Positions 33,816 through 43,408 of a stretch of 64,000 nucleotides of DNA are shown here, in pieces. This DNA is from Prevotella sp. (GTDB taxonomy: Bacteria; Bacteroidota; Bacteroidia; Bacteroidales; Bacteroidaceae): contig JAGAON010000009.1 of NCBI GenBank assembly GCA_017623655.1, positions 186,001 through 250,000 of the forward strand, in the 5' to 3' direction. A model generated the notes under the pieces. The model was not told the DNA's origin. It saw nothing but the letters and a program-made list of their open reading frames with translations, and made no database searches. The translations under genes were made by a program, and so were the position numbers. Position 1 is the first letter of the stretch; the number at the start of each line of letters is the position of its first letter.

Positions 33816-33847
33816 CAAAGGTACGACGTTTTCACTGTGTGCGCAAA
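33816..33847 (-). promoter_or_regulatory. Promoter of the small-ORF transcript
   Basis: On the minus strand TTTG (33847-33844), exactly 20 bases, TACCTTTG (33823-33816). The start near 33809 leaves a 5' leader of about 167 bases before the small ORF. Confidence 0.7.
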
Positions 33848-33990
33848 CAATTTTCAAAAAATCTTTTCTAAAAGACTATATAATTGACCCAAATCAACGT
33901 TTGTGTGCGCACACAATAACAAAAACGGCATTTCCCGGTTATTTTCAGCCTCCCGCGGCAAGCTAACAGACAAAGGCGCAGAGACGCTTG

Positions 33991-34063
33991 CACGGCAAGA
34001 TGCCGTGCCTACCTTTGCGGAACAGCATGACAGGCGGGACAGCGGACACGGCATCTTGCCGTG
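33991..34063. repeat. Inverted pair of CACGGCAAGATGCCGTG
   Basis: CACGGCAAGATGCCGTG (33991-34007) recurs as its reverse complement at 34047-34063. Each copy is itself near-palindromic, the same design as the GGACGCACC module but with a different sequence. Between 33848 and 34158 nothing else is seen. Confidence 0.6.
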
Positions 34064-34158
34064 GAATAAGGAAAGAGCAACAAGCATCCTCCGGCACAAT
34101 GGTTACAAAGACCATTGCAAACATCGCCCTCCTCCCGCCACGATGATTATCAAATAAT

Positions 34159-34420
34159 GTTGTATGGACGCACCTTGGTGCGTCCGCCGATACGGATGAA
34201 TATATCCGCCATTGTGGGGAACGCGGCGATTCGGATGCACCCGCTCGGCTTGGCCGCTTGCCATAGGCTTTATGCCGGCGGCAAGAAGGTGCGTCCCTAC
34301 AAGACGTTGCGGTTCAAGGTATTACGAATGGCGCTGCAAAAGGGTGCTGATTACCGTGTGAACAGGTGCTGATTACACAGTAAAAGGGTGCTGATTGCAA
34401 CGTAATCAGCACCCTTTTAC
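34159..34420. repeat. Composite intergenic repeat, copy 6
   Basis: Inverted-repeat module 34159-34303, with a longer middle than other copies and the 45-bp insert at about 34240-34286. Three direct 22-bp units follow at 34338-34359, 34360-34381 and 34382-34403, closed by the inverted part-unit to 34420. It lies 55 bases after the end of the GH128-like gene. Confidence 0.85.
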
Positions 34421-34475
34421 TTAGGACCTCGATATTGTTATTGTTTTATCGGGGTAACACCTTTAATGAAAGGCA

Positions 34476-37400
34476 TCATTTCCTTACGCCCTTAACCTTG
34501 TCTGTCACGATGATGCCGGCAGCGTCAGGCTTCACCCTCTGTCCCGCAAGGTTGTAGAATCTTGCCTCTTTTGCAGCGGCGTCAGCCTGCACCTGCCCTA
34601 CGCCTGTGGGTTTGGCAATCCCTTCCGTAGGCAGGGTAAGCCCCGTCCAGCCGTCAGGCAGCATGGGAAGGTTCTCTACTTTGGTGATATAGCCTGTGTA
34701 TGAGACAATAGGATAACGCTCCGTCACGAGCTTCCACTTGCCGTCTGTAAGGACAACGGCGTTGAGAGGATACTTCGCGGAGGTCTGGAATATTCCGCGA
34801 AGACCGTTGACATTGGTCTTGGCGTATGACGCCGCAGAGCCTGACTCGTAGAAGAGCACGTTGCGTGAGGGCTGTGCCTTATATATATAAGGTGTGCCGG
34901 CAACGGTCTCTTCCGTCACTTCCTCGATGCCGATGTAGAGCGAATCGGCGGAGAGACCCGCTATCTTATACAGCGTAACGCCCTCCGGCGCACTTATGAC
35001 GTATGGCGTGCAGACTGTTCCCCAGCCCTCCGCATCAGCGGTGCAGAGTTGCATCGGGATGTGACGAAGCACGAAATCCGTGGCGCACCACCATCCCTCA
35101 CGGTTGTCACCGGCAGACGCAGGCTCGCCGTAGCGCATCCATTGCTTGTCCTTCGCACCGTTCTTGGAACCTTCAAAGCCTATGGCAGCTGAGCCCTTGG
35201 GGGCTATATAGACGAAAGGCGTGGTGAGAGTGTTCCACTTTTCCGCGTCGGTGAAGTTGGGAAGGTCAAGCAGTCCGTAACGCAGCGGCTGTGAAGCGAG
35301 CGAGTCTTCGCCCGCCACGATGTAGGCGTGCTGGTCATTCTCACACAGATGTTGGGTCGAGGCCTTGCATTCAAGGGCGTAAAGTCCTCCGTCAAGATTG
35401 GTGAGTGACTGTCTGACCGCCATCGTCTGGTTCTCGTTTCCGGCCGCACCGATGTTCCACCATGCGTTCCAGCACTTCTTGCCGGACTGCGTTGTGGCGG
35501 ACTGGTCGCCGCCGGTGTAAGTGCCGCTCTTCACGCTCCAGCCTACGGTAGAGGAGAAATCGGGATTAGAGATGACGCCTTCCGCCGTGACGGCCGGCAA
35601 CGCCTGTGCCACAAGTGCCTTCAAGGCGGCGAGGTCTTCAAGGTAACCCGCCGCGCTTGTCTGCGTAAAATTCTTTACGGCATCATACAATTCGCTGATT
35701 CTGGACGCTCCTGCAAGGTTACAGTCCTTTATCAACTGCACGTCAGCGGCAAGCGAATCAACCGCCGTGCGCTGCCGTATGCACTGCAATGCGGTCTTGA
35801 GGGCAGTCTCTATCTCTGTCGCCGTCACGCCGCTTTCTTCCACATACGACTGCAAAATGGTGTTCAGCCGCGGCATGAAGGTGTTGTATTCCTTGAACAT
35901 CCCAAAGCGTTTCAACTCGCACTCCATGGCATCGGCAAGTGCTTCGTCCCTTGTGTCGAAAAGCCTTGCCACCATCAGGTTGCCGATCATTACCTTACCG
36001 CCAAGGTTAGTGAGGTTTATGCCGAGGACATTGTCTGTCGTGACGGTGAAGGCGGAGCCTACTTTCGCCCACTTTGACACTTCGGGAAATTCCAGACGGC
36101 GGTTGACACCGATGGTACTTGTGCCGGAAACGAAGCGTTGGTAACTGGGATTGGTGTTGCAAGAAGCGCCGGCAGCATAATAGCTGGCGTTTTTCTCAAG
36201 GGTGACATAGCGCACGATGGACTGCGCGTCGGTCTTTGACGTGCTGCTGCCATAGCACTGCAAGTATGCGCCCCCGTCTATACCGCCCTTGGGAACGACC
36301 TGATAATACGGCGCGTCAAGAGCCCCGCCCGCAGCATTCGTCCAGTCCTTGAATCCTAAGTCGAAGCTGCCGTTGACAAGAATGTTGCCTCCAAGATACA
36401 TGGTCTTGGAGCCATCGCCGGTGACAACGGTCACACCGTCGCCAAATTCAAGGTTCTCGTTGACGGCCGTAGCCTCGTTTGTCATGCGCTCCTTGCCTCT
36501 AAGGTCTATGATACGGACACGGAACTTATCGCCGTCAACGCCGTCAACGCTTTCTTTATAGCCCGCCGGCAGCTCCTGCTGAGCCACTGTCATAAGGGTA
36601 GCCCACGTTGTCTTTCCGGCTTTCTTGCACTGTATCTCCATCAACTGGTTGTATTCTCCGTTAGCGTCACGCCACTCCAGCGTCACTTTCCCGCTCACTT
36701 TATCATACGATGCCGTCAGGTCTGACGGGTCATACTGCGGAGGTGTGTTAGGTATCTTCTCGTAATCACGGTTGTATGCCAGCCCTGACTCTACGCCGGC
36801 GTAATACTCTCCCGCTATGGAGAGTTCCCCGTCCTTTATTATCTTGGAGCAGTCCGCCTCGCTGTTCCAGTATGCGTAACGCTCGACATACGGCGAATTG
36901 TTGATGTTCGGGATTATCTTCTTCAGCTCATCCGCATTCTTCTGCTGGTTTTCTTTGGAATAAGTACGGTCCGTAGCGAATATGCCGTTGTTGTTCCACG
37001 ATGCTCCCCACACCCATTCTGATATCCAGATGGGGCGGCCTCCGTATGTGTCGTAGTAGTATTTCCAGTTGTTGAAATTGCCGCTCGGCCAATAACAGTG
37101 CAGGTCAAGCAGGTCACAGCGCCAGCCTCTGGCGTCAACGGAGTCTATAAACGCTTTCAGGTGTGACATACTTCCGTCATGGGAGCTTTCCGAACACAGC
37201 CTCATTCCGGTACGCATGAGGTTCTCCCAGTTGGCGAGGACGGTCTCCACAGACTGCGGATGGTCGTCAGAAGCGTTGCCGGGCTCATTGTTTGTCTTCA
37301 TGTGGCATGAGTAAGTGACTCCTCCGCAGTCTGCGGAAGACGGCCAATCCTCATATATATGGTTCGGCACACACTCCGCATCAGGCAGCCGGCTCTCGCC

Positions 37401-38120
37401 AAGTCCCCAACTGTAACACCATGATGATGTGATAAGGCTGTTCTCATGCTCACGCGTGTCACTGGCAAGTCCTTTCTTCTGGGCGTCGTACCATTGGAAC
37501 ACACGGTATGAAGAGATGCGCCTGTCAAGCACTGTCGGAAGGTTGGCTATCTCCAAGTCCTCCTTGTCCGCAATGAAACAACGGCTGTATCCCCTACCCT
37601 CCGCACGTGTGGAGAAGGTCACCATGTATCCTCTTTTCAGCTTGAAACTGCGTATCTTGTTGTTCAGCTTGGCGTCAGTAAGGGTGTTCATGTAACCGCC
37701 TGAGTTCTCAAGGCCGAAGTCATTGACCGCCGTACCGCCGAAATTGGTTTCGGAATATACCGTAAGGGGTTTGATATTGCTTGAATAAGGCAGTATTATG
37801 GTGCCGTGCGCATACATCTTCACCTGACAGTTGGTACCGTTTACCGCCTGCGCACCGTTGACATAGACATGACCTCTGAGCCAACTGCTGATGACAACAC
37901 TCGGCCGTACCGACGCGACAATGACCACCGCGTGCTCCGTATTGGTTATATCCACACGTCCGTTATCCGTAAACGGCGTGGCGGATGTTATCACATAATC
38001 AACGTCATCGGCCACGGTGACAGCGGTGCTGACCTGTGACACCGTGGCGACAGTGTTCGCCCACGCCATCACCGAAGCCATAATCGAGATGACAAAACTT
38101 AGCATTCTCCTCTTTTTCAT
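34476..38120 (-). CDS. Secreted GH128-like glucanase, multidomain
   Basis: A 1214-residue secreted protein, start ATG 38120 (MKKRRMLSFVIS) with a signal peptide to about residue 22. Residues about 210-430 resemble the GH128 (Asl1-like) catalytic core: WCYSWGLGE, then NNEPG with a probable acid/base Glu (about 279) and WISEWVWG with a probable nucleophile Glu (about 368). GH128 enzymes cut beta-1,3-glucan. A fibronectin-III-like region (about 455-555) and two beta-sandwich modules of the NPDF...GW type (near 580 and 880) follow. The C-terminus (FYNLAGQRVK..., last 30 residues) resembles a type IX secretion or sorting tail. It is the last gene of the locus. Confidence 0.72.
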   Translation of the reverse strand: MKKRRMLSFVISIMASVMAWANTVATVSQVSTAVTVADDVDYVITSATPFTDNGRVDITNTEHAVVIVASVRPSVVISSWLRGHVYVNGAQAVNGTNCQVKMYAHGTIILPYSSNIKPLTVYSETNFGGTAVNDFGLENSGGYMNTLTDAKLNNKIRSFKLKRGYMVTFSTRAEGRGYSRCFIADKEDLEIANLPTVLDRRISSYRVFQWYDAQKKGLASDTREHENSLITSSWCYSWGLGESRLPDAECVPNHIYEDWPSSADCGGVTYSCHMKTNNEPGNASDDHPQSVETVLANWENLMRTGMRLCSESSHDGSMSHLKAFIDSVDARGWRCDLLDLHCYWPSGNFNNWKYYYDTYGGRPIWISEWVWGASWNNNGIFATDRTYSKENQQKNADELKKIIPNINNSPYVERYAYWNSEADCSKIIKDGELSIAGEYYAGVESGLAYNRDYEKIPNTPPQYDPSDLTASYDKVSGKVTLEWRDANGEYNQLMEIQCKKAGKTTWATLMTVAQQELPAGYKESVDGVDGDKFRVRIIDLRGKERMTNEATAVNENLEFGDGVTVVTGDGSKTMYLGGNILVNGSFDLGFKDWTNAAGGALDAPYYQVVPKGGIDGGAYLQCYGSSTSKTDAQSIVRYVTLEKNASYYAAGASCNTNPSYQRFVSGTSTIGVNRRLEFPEVSKWAKVGSAFTVTTDNVLGINLTNLGGKVMIGNLMVARLFDTRDEALADAMECELKRFGMFKEYNTFMPRLNTILQSYVEESGVTATEIETALKTALQCIRQRTAVDSLAADVQLIKDCNLAGASRISELYDAVKNFTQTSAAGYLEDLAALKALVAQALPAVTAEGVISNPDFSSTVGWSVKSGTYTGGDQSATTQSGKKCWNAWWNIGAAGNENQTMAVRQSLTNLDGGLYALECKASTQHLCENDQHAYIVAGEDSLASQPLRYGLLDLPNFTDAEKWNTLTTPFVYIAPKGSAAIGFEGSKNGAKDKQWMRYGEPASAGDNREGWWCATDFVLRHIPMQLCTADAEGWGTVCTPYVISAPEGVTLYKIAGLSADSLYIGIEEVTEETVAGTPYIYKAQPSRNVLFYESGSAASYAKTNVNGLRGIFQTSAKYPLNAVVLTDGKWKLVTERYPIVSYTGYITKVENLPMLPDGWTGLTLPTEGIAKPTGVGQVQADAAAKEARFYNLAGQRVKPDAAGIIVTDKVKGVRK

Positions 38121-38162
38121 AATGTTCCGTATGTTTGGTTTTACATTTTTCCTAATACAAAA

Positions 38163-38202
38163 GATTGGCAGAGGCCGCACTGACGTGCGTCCCTTGCCAA
38201 TC
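38163..38202 (-). other. Intergenic hairpin before the GH128-like gene
   Basis: GATTGGCA (38163-38170) pairs with TGCCAATC (38195-38202), with an inner GCAC / GTGC stem. It sits in the 95-base gap between two genes of the locus and may tune mRNA processing or expression of the last gene. Confidence 0.5.
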
Positions 38203-38215
38203 ATACTACAACTAA

Positions 38216-40573
38216 CTAATCAACTTTCACCGCCTTGTGGTTCTGTATATATACGCCGGCAGGAAGTGAACGCAGGTCTGTTCCCACGAACTGTCCGCTG
38301 AGATTATAGACTGCATTGTCTGCTTTCTTATCCTTACTGAGACCTACTTCTTTCACCGCCGTAATCTCATCCAGCGTCAAAGGGCCATAGTAATAAAGGC
38401 GGAAGTTGTCAAAACACGTCCATGACGAGCCTATTTCATTCGCGCCACGCAGGTAAAGGCTAAGGTTTCCGGCAGCGGATATGTATGCGGTAACCTCGTT
38501 ATCATACGCTCCTTTTGCGAAATGCGCCGCGGCACTTGCCATGTCATTCGGGATATATGAGCCGTCCGCCATCTTCTTGTCGGATGAATGCAGGGAAGAA
38601 ACGCTGCGCTCCGCCATTATGTTCTTGATGGCCTTCGAGCCCAATGACGTGCTTTGCAACCAGATATTCACCGTCACGTTGTCTTTGCCGGACGTGTAGG
38701 CGTTATATACGTCAGTGTAAGAACCAGGACGTTGGAATGCCTGCACCTTCATGGTGTATGTCCCTTTCGGCATGGACTTGACGGTTGTCGTGGCGCTGAC
38801 TCTGGTCTGATAGAACTCTATCTCGCCATAATTGCGCACTGCTCCCGACGACATTGACCAGCCATCCGTGCCTGTATCGAAAGAAGGATTGGCCATAAAC
38901 GCAGTCAGGTCAAACGGTTTCTCCGTGTCCGTCACCGCCACTTGTTCAAGAAACGCCTTGCCTGCCGCCAACAGTTCGTCCGCATATCCTAAGATTTCCG
39001 CCGCCACTGTCGATGCGTTACACTTCGATGTAAGGTCGGCAACGGTCTCCGCCAAAGCGTTATCCGCCCCCTGCACCAGTTCCCTGTGCGGCGTATTGGC
39101 GAGCGATTCCACTATATTCTTGTTCTTTAAGAATCCGTCTCTTGCGGCAACACTGCTGCTGTTCTCCATGTCGGAAGCCTGGGCGGCTGTGAGGAAGACC
39201 CATCTCTGCACCTGCTTATTGTCCGCAAGGCTCAGCGACTGCACCGTTGTGGCACCGTTTGAGGATGCTGTCAGGCAGCCGGGAGCGGCGGAACTGTTGT
39301 CAGGATGAATCACCCAGTAGCCCCGTTGCGGCGTTACAAGACTGCCGGAAGCCGTTGTTATGTCCGTGCGAGACCGCATAAAGTGGAAATTCTCGGCCTC
39401 GGTGGGCTGTGTGCGGCTAACGGTTCTGATGCCGTCAAGCCCTGTTGACGCATAAGTCATGTAATAACCGGTTGCGGCATTACGCAGCTGGTAGTACTGG
39501 TTGCCCGGTGTGAACGTCACAAACCATGCCGCCGCATCGTTTTTCGCGGCCTCTTCAGCCGTCATCTCCTGCCATTTCAGCTTGTGATTGGCATCTTCCA
39601 CGAGGAAGGAACTATACAGGCCGTAACCGTCACTCTCGTTCTTTATGTAATATTTCACGTCGTCTTCCTGGTCGAAAGAATAGCACGGAAGGCCAAAACT
39701 GAACGATGTCGTGGGCGGAAGGCCGTCCTCGCACACCGCCTGCGCTATGAGACTGTTGCCTATATACAGCACTTCCGTACCGGCATCCTCATGCGCTCCG
39801 TTGATGCCGTAAGGCCAAAGGTGCGTGACATCGCCATTGAGAACCGCAGTAGTACTATTGTCCCAGAAGCGCAACACGTCCGTGGCTCTGTCTCCAAGCC
39901 ACCGTCCTGTACCGCTGCCGGCACGCAACGGCGACGCGGAACCGTTCCATACGGTGTGTGTTCCCACACCAATCGCATGCAAAGCCTCGTGCATTATCGT
40001 TCCCGTCTGCTGGTAAGAGGAGTTCGGCCCTACCCTCAGCCAGCCGCCGTAAGAGCAGTCTGCCGTTGGCGTTGACGCCCCGTAGTGCACGCTTAGGTGC
40101 AAACCTCCGATACTGGTAAGGCTGTTCCAGTAATCGACACAGCGACTTACGGCATTGTTTATCCGTGTGTTCTCGGCGTCACTGCCGCCATTGTCGTATG
40201 ACCATGATATTGTTCCCTCCGGCAATGTGATGATTTTTATGGCGTCACCATAACCTATACTTCCGTCCGCCGCCTTGGCGTAAGCCCGCGCATAGTACTT
40301 GGTGGCGGGCGCAAGTCCCTTCATCCAGTATATCAAACCATTGTTTGACAAAGTCGTTCTCGTGGTGTTGTCATTCACGGTAGGCTCTTTCGTCTCCGCA
40401 CTCCAGCAGAACCCGCGCTCCGTTATGGCAGAGCCGTTGGCCTTAAAGGTAGCGCGTCCGAACGCCATTGTGGCTCCCCGGGCAGACCGGGTGTCGGTAA
40501 CCACAGTGGGAGCCTGCGCTGACAGCTGCATGGAAGCGAGCAGGGACAAAGATAATATTATCGCTTTCTTCAT
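38216..40573 (-). CDS. Secreted zinc metalloprotease-like protein
   Basis: A 785-residue secreted protein (start ATG 40573, MKKAIILSLSLLASMQLSA). Residues about 20-120 are a fibronectin-III-like domain. Residues about 120-300 look like a metzincin-type protease: IMHEALHAIGVGTH at about 193 gives HExxH, then G, then a third His one residue later than in the usual HExxHxxGxxH. A central region (about 320-470) recalls a ricin-type trefoil. Residues about 575-725 are the same NPSF...GW beta-sandwich module found in two other proteins of the locus. It ends with a VYNLSGQFV...LPAGVYIQN tail. It may cut proteins attached to the target glycan. Activity is not proven by sequence. Confidence 0.65.
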   Translation of the reverse strand: MKKAIILSLSLLASMQLSAQAPTVVTDTRSARGATMAFGRATFKANGSAITERGFCWSAETKEPTVNDNTTRTTLSNNGLIYWMKGLAPATKYYARAYAKAADGSIGYGDAIKIITLPEGTISWSYDNGGSDAENTRINNAVSRCVDYWNSLTSIGGLHLSVHYGASTPTADCSYGGWLRVGPNSSYQQTGTIMHEALHAIGVGTHTVWNGSASPLRAGSGTGRWLGDRATDVLRFWDNSTTAVLNGDVTHLWPYGINGAHEDAGTEVLYIGNSLIAQAVCEDGLPPTTSFSFGLPCYSFDQEDDVKYYIKNESDGYGLYSSFLVEDANHKLKWQEMTAEEAAKNDAAAWFVTFTPGNQYYQLRNAATGYYMTYASTGLDGIRTVSRTQPTEAENFHFMRSRTDITTASGSLVTPQRGYWVIHPDNSSAAPGCLTASSNGATTVQSLSLADNKQVQRWVFLTAAQASDMENSSSVAARDGFLKNKNIVESLANTPHRELVQGADNALAETVADLTSKCNASTVAAEILGYADELLAAGKAFLEQVAVTDTEKPFDLTAFMANPSFDTGTDGWSMSSGAVRNYGEIEFYQTRVSATTTVKSMPKGTYTMKVQAFQRPGSYTDVYNAYTSGKDNVTVNIWLQSTSLGSKAIKNIMAERSVSSLHSSDKKMADGSYIPNDMASAAAHFAKGAYDNEVTAYISAAGNLSLYLRGANEIGSSWTCFDNFRLYYYGPLTLDEITAVKEVGLSKDKKADNAVYNLSGQFVGTDLRSLPAGVYIQNHKAVKVD

Positions 40574-40614
40574 CATTACTATATCTATAATGGTTTTCTT
40601 TATCATCGTTTCAA

Positions 40615-43344
40615 TCAGTCATTCACCATCACCTTCACGCCGTTCTTAACGTAAACGCCTTTCGGAAGAGTGCTGTCCGTCACCTGCTGACCGCCAAGGT
40701 TATATACACTTCCCGTCTCCCTGACACCTGTTGCGGGCACATTATCCACCGATGTAGGGTCGCCGCCGGCCATAACCTCACGCACTTCATCGGCGGAAAG
40801 CGCCGCATCATATATCCGCAGGTCGTCAACGGCACCCGTCATGAGCGGGTCTGCGGCAAACTGACTGCGTCCTATGTAGTTGCGTACAGGCTTGAAGTCC
40901 GCCGGACGGATGGTTATGTCACTGCCGGAAACTACCGCCTCGCCATCTACATACAGCGTAACGGCATCCGGAGCGAGCGTTACGGCAAGGTGATGCCATC
41001 CCGTTTCCAGAGTCGGGGCGGACAGAACCTGCTCGTCTCCTCCGTCTTTCAGCACCACACGCATCTCAGATCCGTTGCCGGGTGTGAGGAAGAAATATTG
41101 CTCCGTGCCGTTGCCGAAGTCAAACACACGCTGCCATGCCGTCTGCGTCGCGTCTATATTGACCCATGCGCTGATCGTCATCGTGGCGTGATGAGCCACC
41201 GCCGGCGGCAACATCAGGTACGAACCGCCGGCAAGTACGGCTGCCGCCGTCCCTTCCTTCATGCCTTCCGTAACGTATGCCACCGTGCCTTCCGCCACGG
41301 CATCGTTCACATTCTCCGTAGCATCCTCCGCCATCCCGTCAAAAGAGTAGCGTGCCACGAGTGTGGGGCGGTTCCCGTTCACGCCCCATGCGGCCGTCAC
41401 CGTACCGGAAGCGGCGGACCTGTTGCGGCTCTTGTCAACCGCCTTTACCTTGTAGGCGTATTCCATTCCGCGCACGGCACTGTTGTCTATGAACGCCGTA
41501 CCGGCTATCATGCGGCCTATTACGTCCCACGACGCCGGCTCGGCAAGGTCTGCCGAGGCCTGAGCGCGCAGCACCTCATATCCGTCGATGTCGGTTTCCG
41601 AGCCGGCAGTCCACTCCAGTCTTACCGACGCAGACTGCACGACAGCCTTCAATCCCTTCGGAGCGGCGGGAGCAATCTTTTCCAGTTTCGCCTTCACCGG
41701 CATGAAACGCCACAGTTGGTTGGCCGCACCTGTCAGCTTTCCCTGCTGCAAATATCCGTTCTTTGACATGGAAGAGTTCCTTATTTCAAGGTAAAGTCCA
41801 CTGTGTCGTGAACGCAGATACCAGTTGCCATTGCCCGCATACTCGGCGAACCACTGCTCGTTGGTGCCGCCGCTGCCGGCATATCCTATCACCTCTCCGC
41901 CTTCCGCGGTGCTCCAGTCCTTCAAGTCCATCAACTGGGTCTTGTCCCTCACGCTGCGCAAGAAGAAGTAACTGTAATCTCCGCCCACCGTGCTTGCCAC
42001 CGGCTCCACCGTCCACTGCTGGTGCGTAGCGGCGTAAGCTGACGAGTAAGCCATCTGCGTTATGTTGAGGCCATTGCCTTTCGCGCCATTGTAAAAGCCG
42101 AGACACATTGACGAGTTGACGTTCATTATGACGAAAGTCCCGCCCGTCAGGCATTCGGTCGGCACGTCCTCACCGCTGTGCAGCTGTATCATCCTCTCGG
42201 CGTTGGTCTGCCCCTGCTGGTAGCCCGTGCCTCCGGGAATGGTCATCGTGTAAGTGTTCACCGGACCATACCCGTCAAAATACACCGGCCTGTCAGTGGC
42301 TATAAAGTCAAACGACGATGTGTTAGCCTGTCTTTCCGACGAGCCTATGAAGGCATCCGTGCGTCCGTCCGCACGTTTATAGACCGCCGCGGCAGTCCAT
42401 GCGGCACGGTTCTCGGCATATCCTATCTCCTTTCCGTAATATGACGCCTTGCAGTATTCTCCTCGTGCGGCACCGTCCCATCCCCACCAGATGCCTGTCT
42501 GCATTCCGTAGTGCGCGCCAATAAAGGCCTCACCCACGTTATGCAGCTCATCGGCGGTGGCATGGTTGCCGTCGGAACGCACCTTCTGCCAAAAGGCGGC
42601 GTAGTTGTCGAAAGAACCGGCAAGCTGGTGTGTGTTGCCTTCCGTCACGTAAGGCTTCATGTAGTTGTACCAAGACAGCGCCTTGTCACAGTTCAGCGTG
42701 TTGCCGGCAGAGATGCGTATGCCCTTCAACTCCTCGTCCTCGCTGATCAGTTTTGCTATCGCCCGGAAGTGCGACATGGTGCCTTCGCCCCATGCCGTGT
42801 AGTCCGGCTCGTTGAAAGGCGCTATCGTCTCCACGGCAAACCCCTTGGATTTAATATATTTCACGCTCGCCTTTATCACCTTGTACCATTCTTCCGGCTT
42901 GCCGTAGTAGTTGGTAGAGTTCAGGGCTTCGTGGTCACAGTTCAGCGTGACGGTACGCACTCCGCTCAGGGCTATATGGTTCAGCCGCGACTGCAACGCC
43001 GCCTGCTGTGCGGCAGAGAGGTTGCCTGAGGCATCCACAAGGTCGCTCGGCTGGAACGACACGCGCCCGGTGGCCATTACATCCGTGCCGATGTAGTTTG
43101 TGCCGCGTATTACATTGTCCTCGCTGTCCCACGCCGTGTCCATACCCCAGAGTATGGGTGAGGCGGGTATAGAGCTTTGGCCGATGTCGGCAGAAGCCTT
43201 GAAACTGAGGGGTACGGCGTTGGCGGCACCGCCTTTCATCATCATCGACGCGTTAGGGGTGCGCTGCGCGAACAGCAGGTGTCCTCCCTTCTCCACGGAA
43301 AAAGGAAGAGCTAACAGGGTTGCGAATATAATGTGCTTGGTCAT
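40615..43344 (-). CDS. Secreted GH-A-type glycosidase with ricin and LamG domains
   Basis: A 909-residue secreted protein (ATG 43344, MTKHIIFATLLAL). Residues about 50-400 look like a clan GH-A TIM barrel, closest in style to GH30: ILWGMDTAW, then IAPFNEPDY with the probable acid/base Glu at about 179. The nucleophile cannot be placed with certainty. Residues about 420-570 are a ricin-type trefoil with QQW and QLW repeats, about 580-665 a fibronectin-III domain and about 680-855 a LamG/concanavalin-like jelly roll. The tail SVYNLGGQQV...LPKGVYVKNG resembles the other secreted proteins' ends. It is 209 bases after susD, with repeat copy 7 in the gap. Confidence 0.72.
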   Translation of the reverse strand: MTKHIIFATLLALPFSVEKGGHLLFAQRTPNASMMMKGGAANAVPLSFKASADIGQSSIPASPILWGMDTAWDSEDNVIRGTNYIGTDVMATGRVSFQPSDLVDASGNLSAAQQAALQSRLNHIALSGVRTVTLNCDHEALNSTNYYGKPEEWYKVIKASVKYIKSKGFAVETIAPFNEPDYTAWGEGTMSHFRAIAKLISEDEELKGIRISAGNTLNCDKALSWYNYMKPYVTEGNTHQLAGSFDNYAAFWQKVRSDGNHATADELHNVGEAFIGAHYGMQTGIWWGWDGAARGEYCKASYYGKEIGYAENRAAWTAAAVYKRADGRTDAFIGSSERQANTSSFDFIATDRPVYFDGYGPVNTYTMTIPGGTGYQQGQTNAERMIQLHSGEDVPTECLTGGTFVIMNVNSSMCLGFYNGAKGNGLNITQMAYSSAYAATHQQWTVEPVASTVGGDYSYFFLRSVRDKTQLMDLKDWSTAEGGEVIGYAGSGGTNEQWFAEYAGNGNWYLRSRHSGLYLEIRNSSMSKNGYLQQGKLTGAANQLWRFMPVKAKLEKIAPAAPKGLKAVVQSASVRLEWTAGSETDIDGYEVLRAQASADLAEPASWDVIGRMIAGTAFIDNSAVRGMEYAYKVKAVDKSRNRSAASGTVTAAWGVNGNRPTLVARYSFDGMAEDATENVNDAVAEGTVAYVTEGMKEGTAAAVLAGGSYLMLPPAVAHHATMTISAWVNIDATQTAWQRVFDFGNGTEQYFFLTPGNGSEMRVVLKDGGDEQVLSAPTLETGWHHLAVTLAPDAVTLYVDGEAVVSGSDITIRPADFKPVRNYIGRSQFAADPLMTGAVDDLRIYDAALSADEVREVMAGGDPTSVDNVPATGVRETGSVYNLGGQQVTDSTLPKGVYVKNGVKVMVND

Positions 43345-43408
43345 ATCGAAACAGTAAATGAGTAGTAAAAATCCAACTATGCTTACGGCCGCATACGGGC
43401 TTCTCCGC

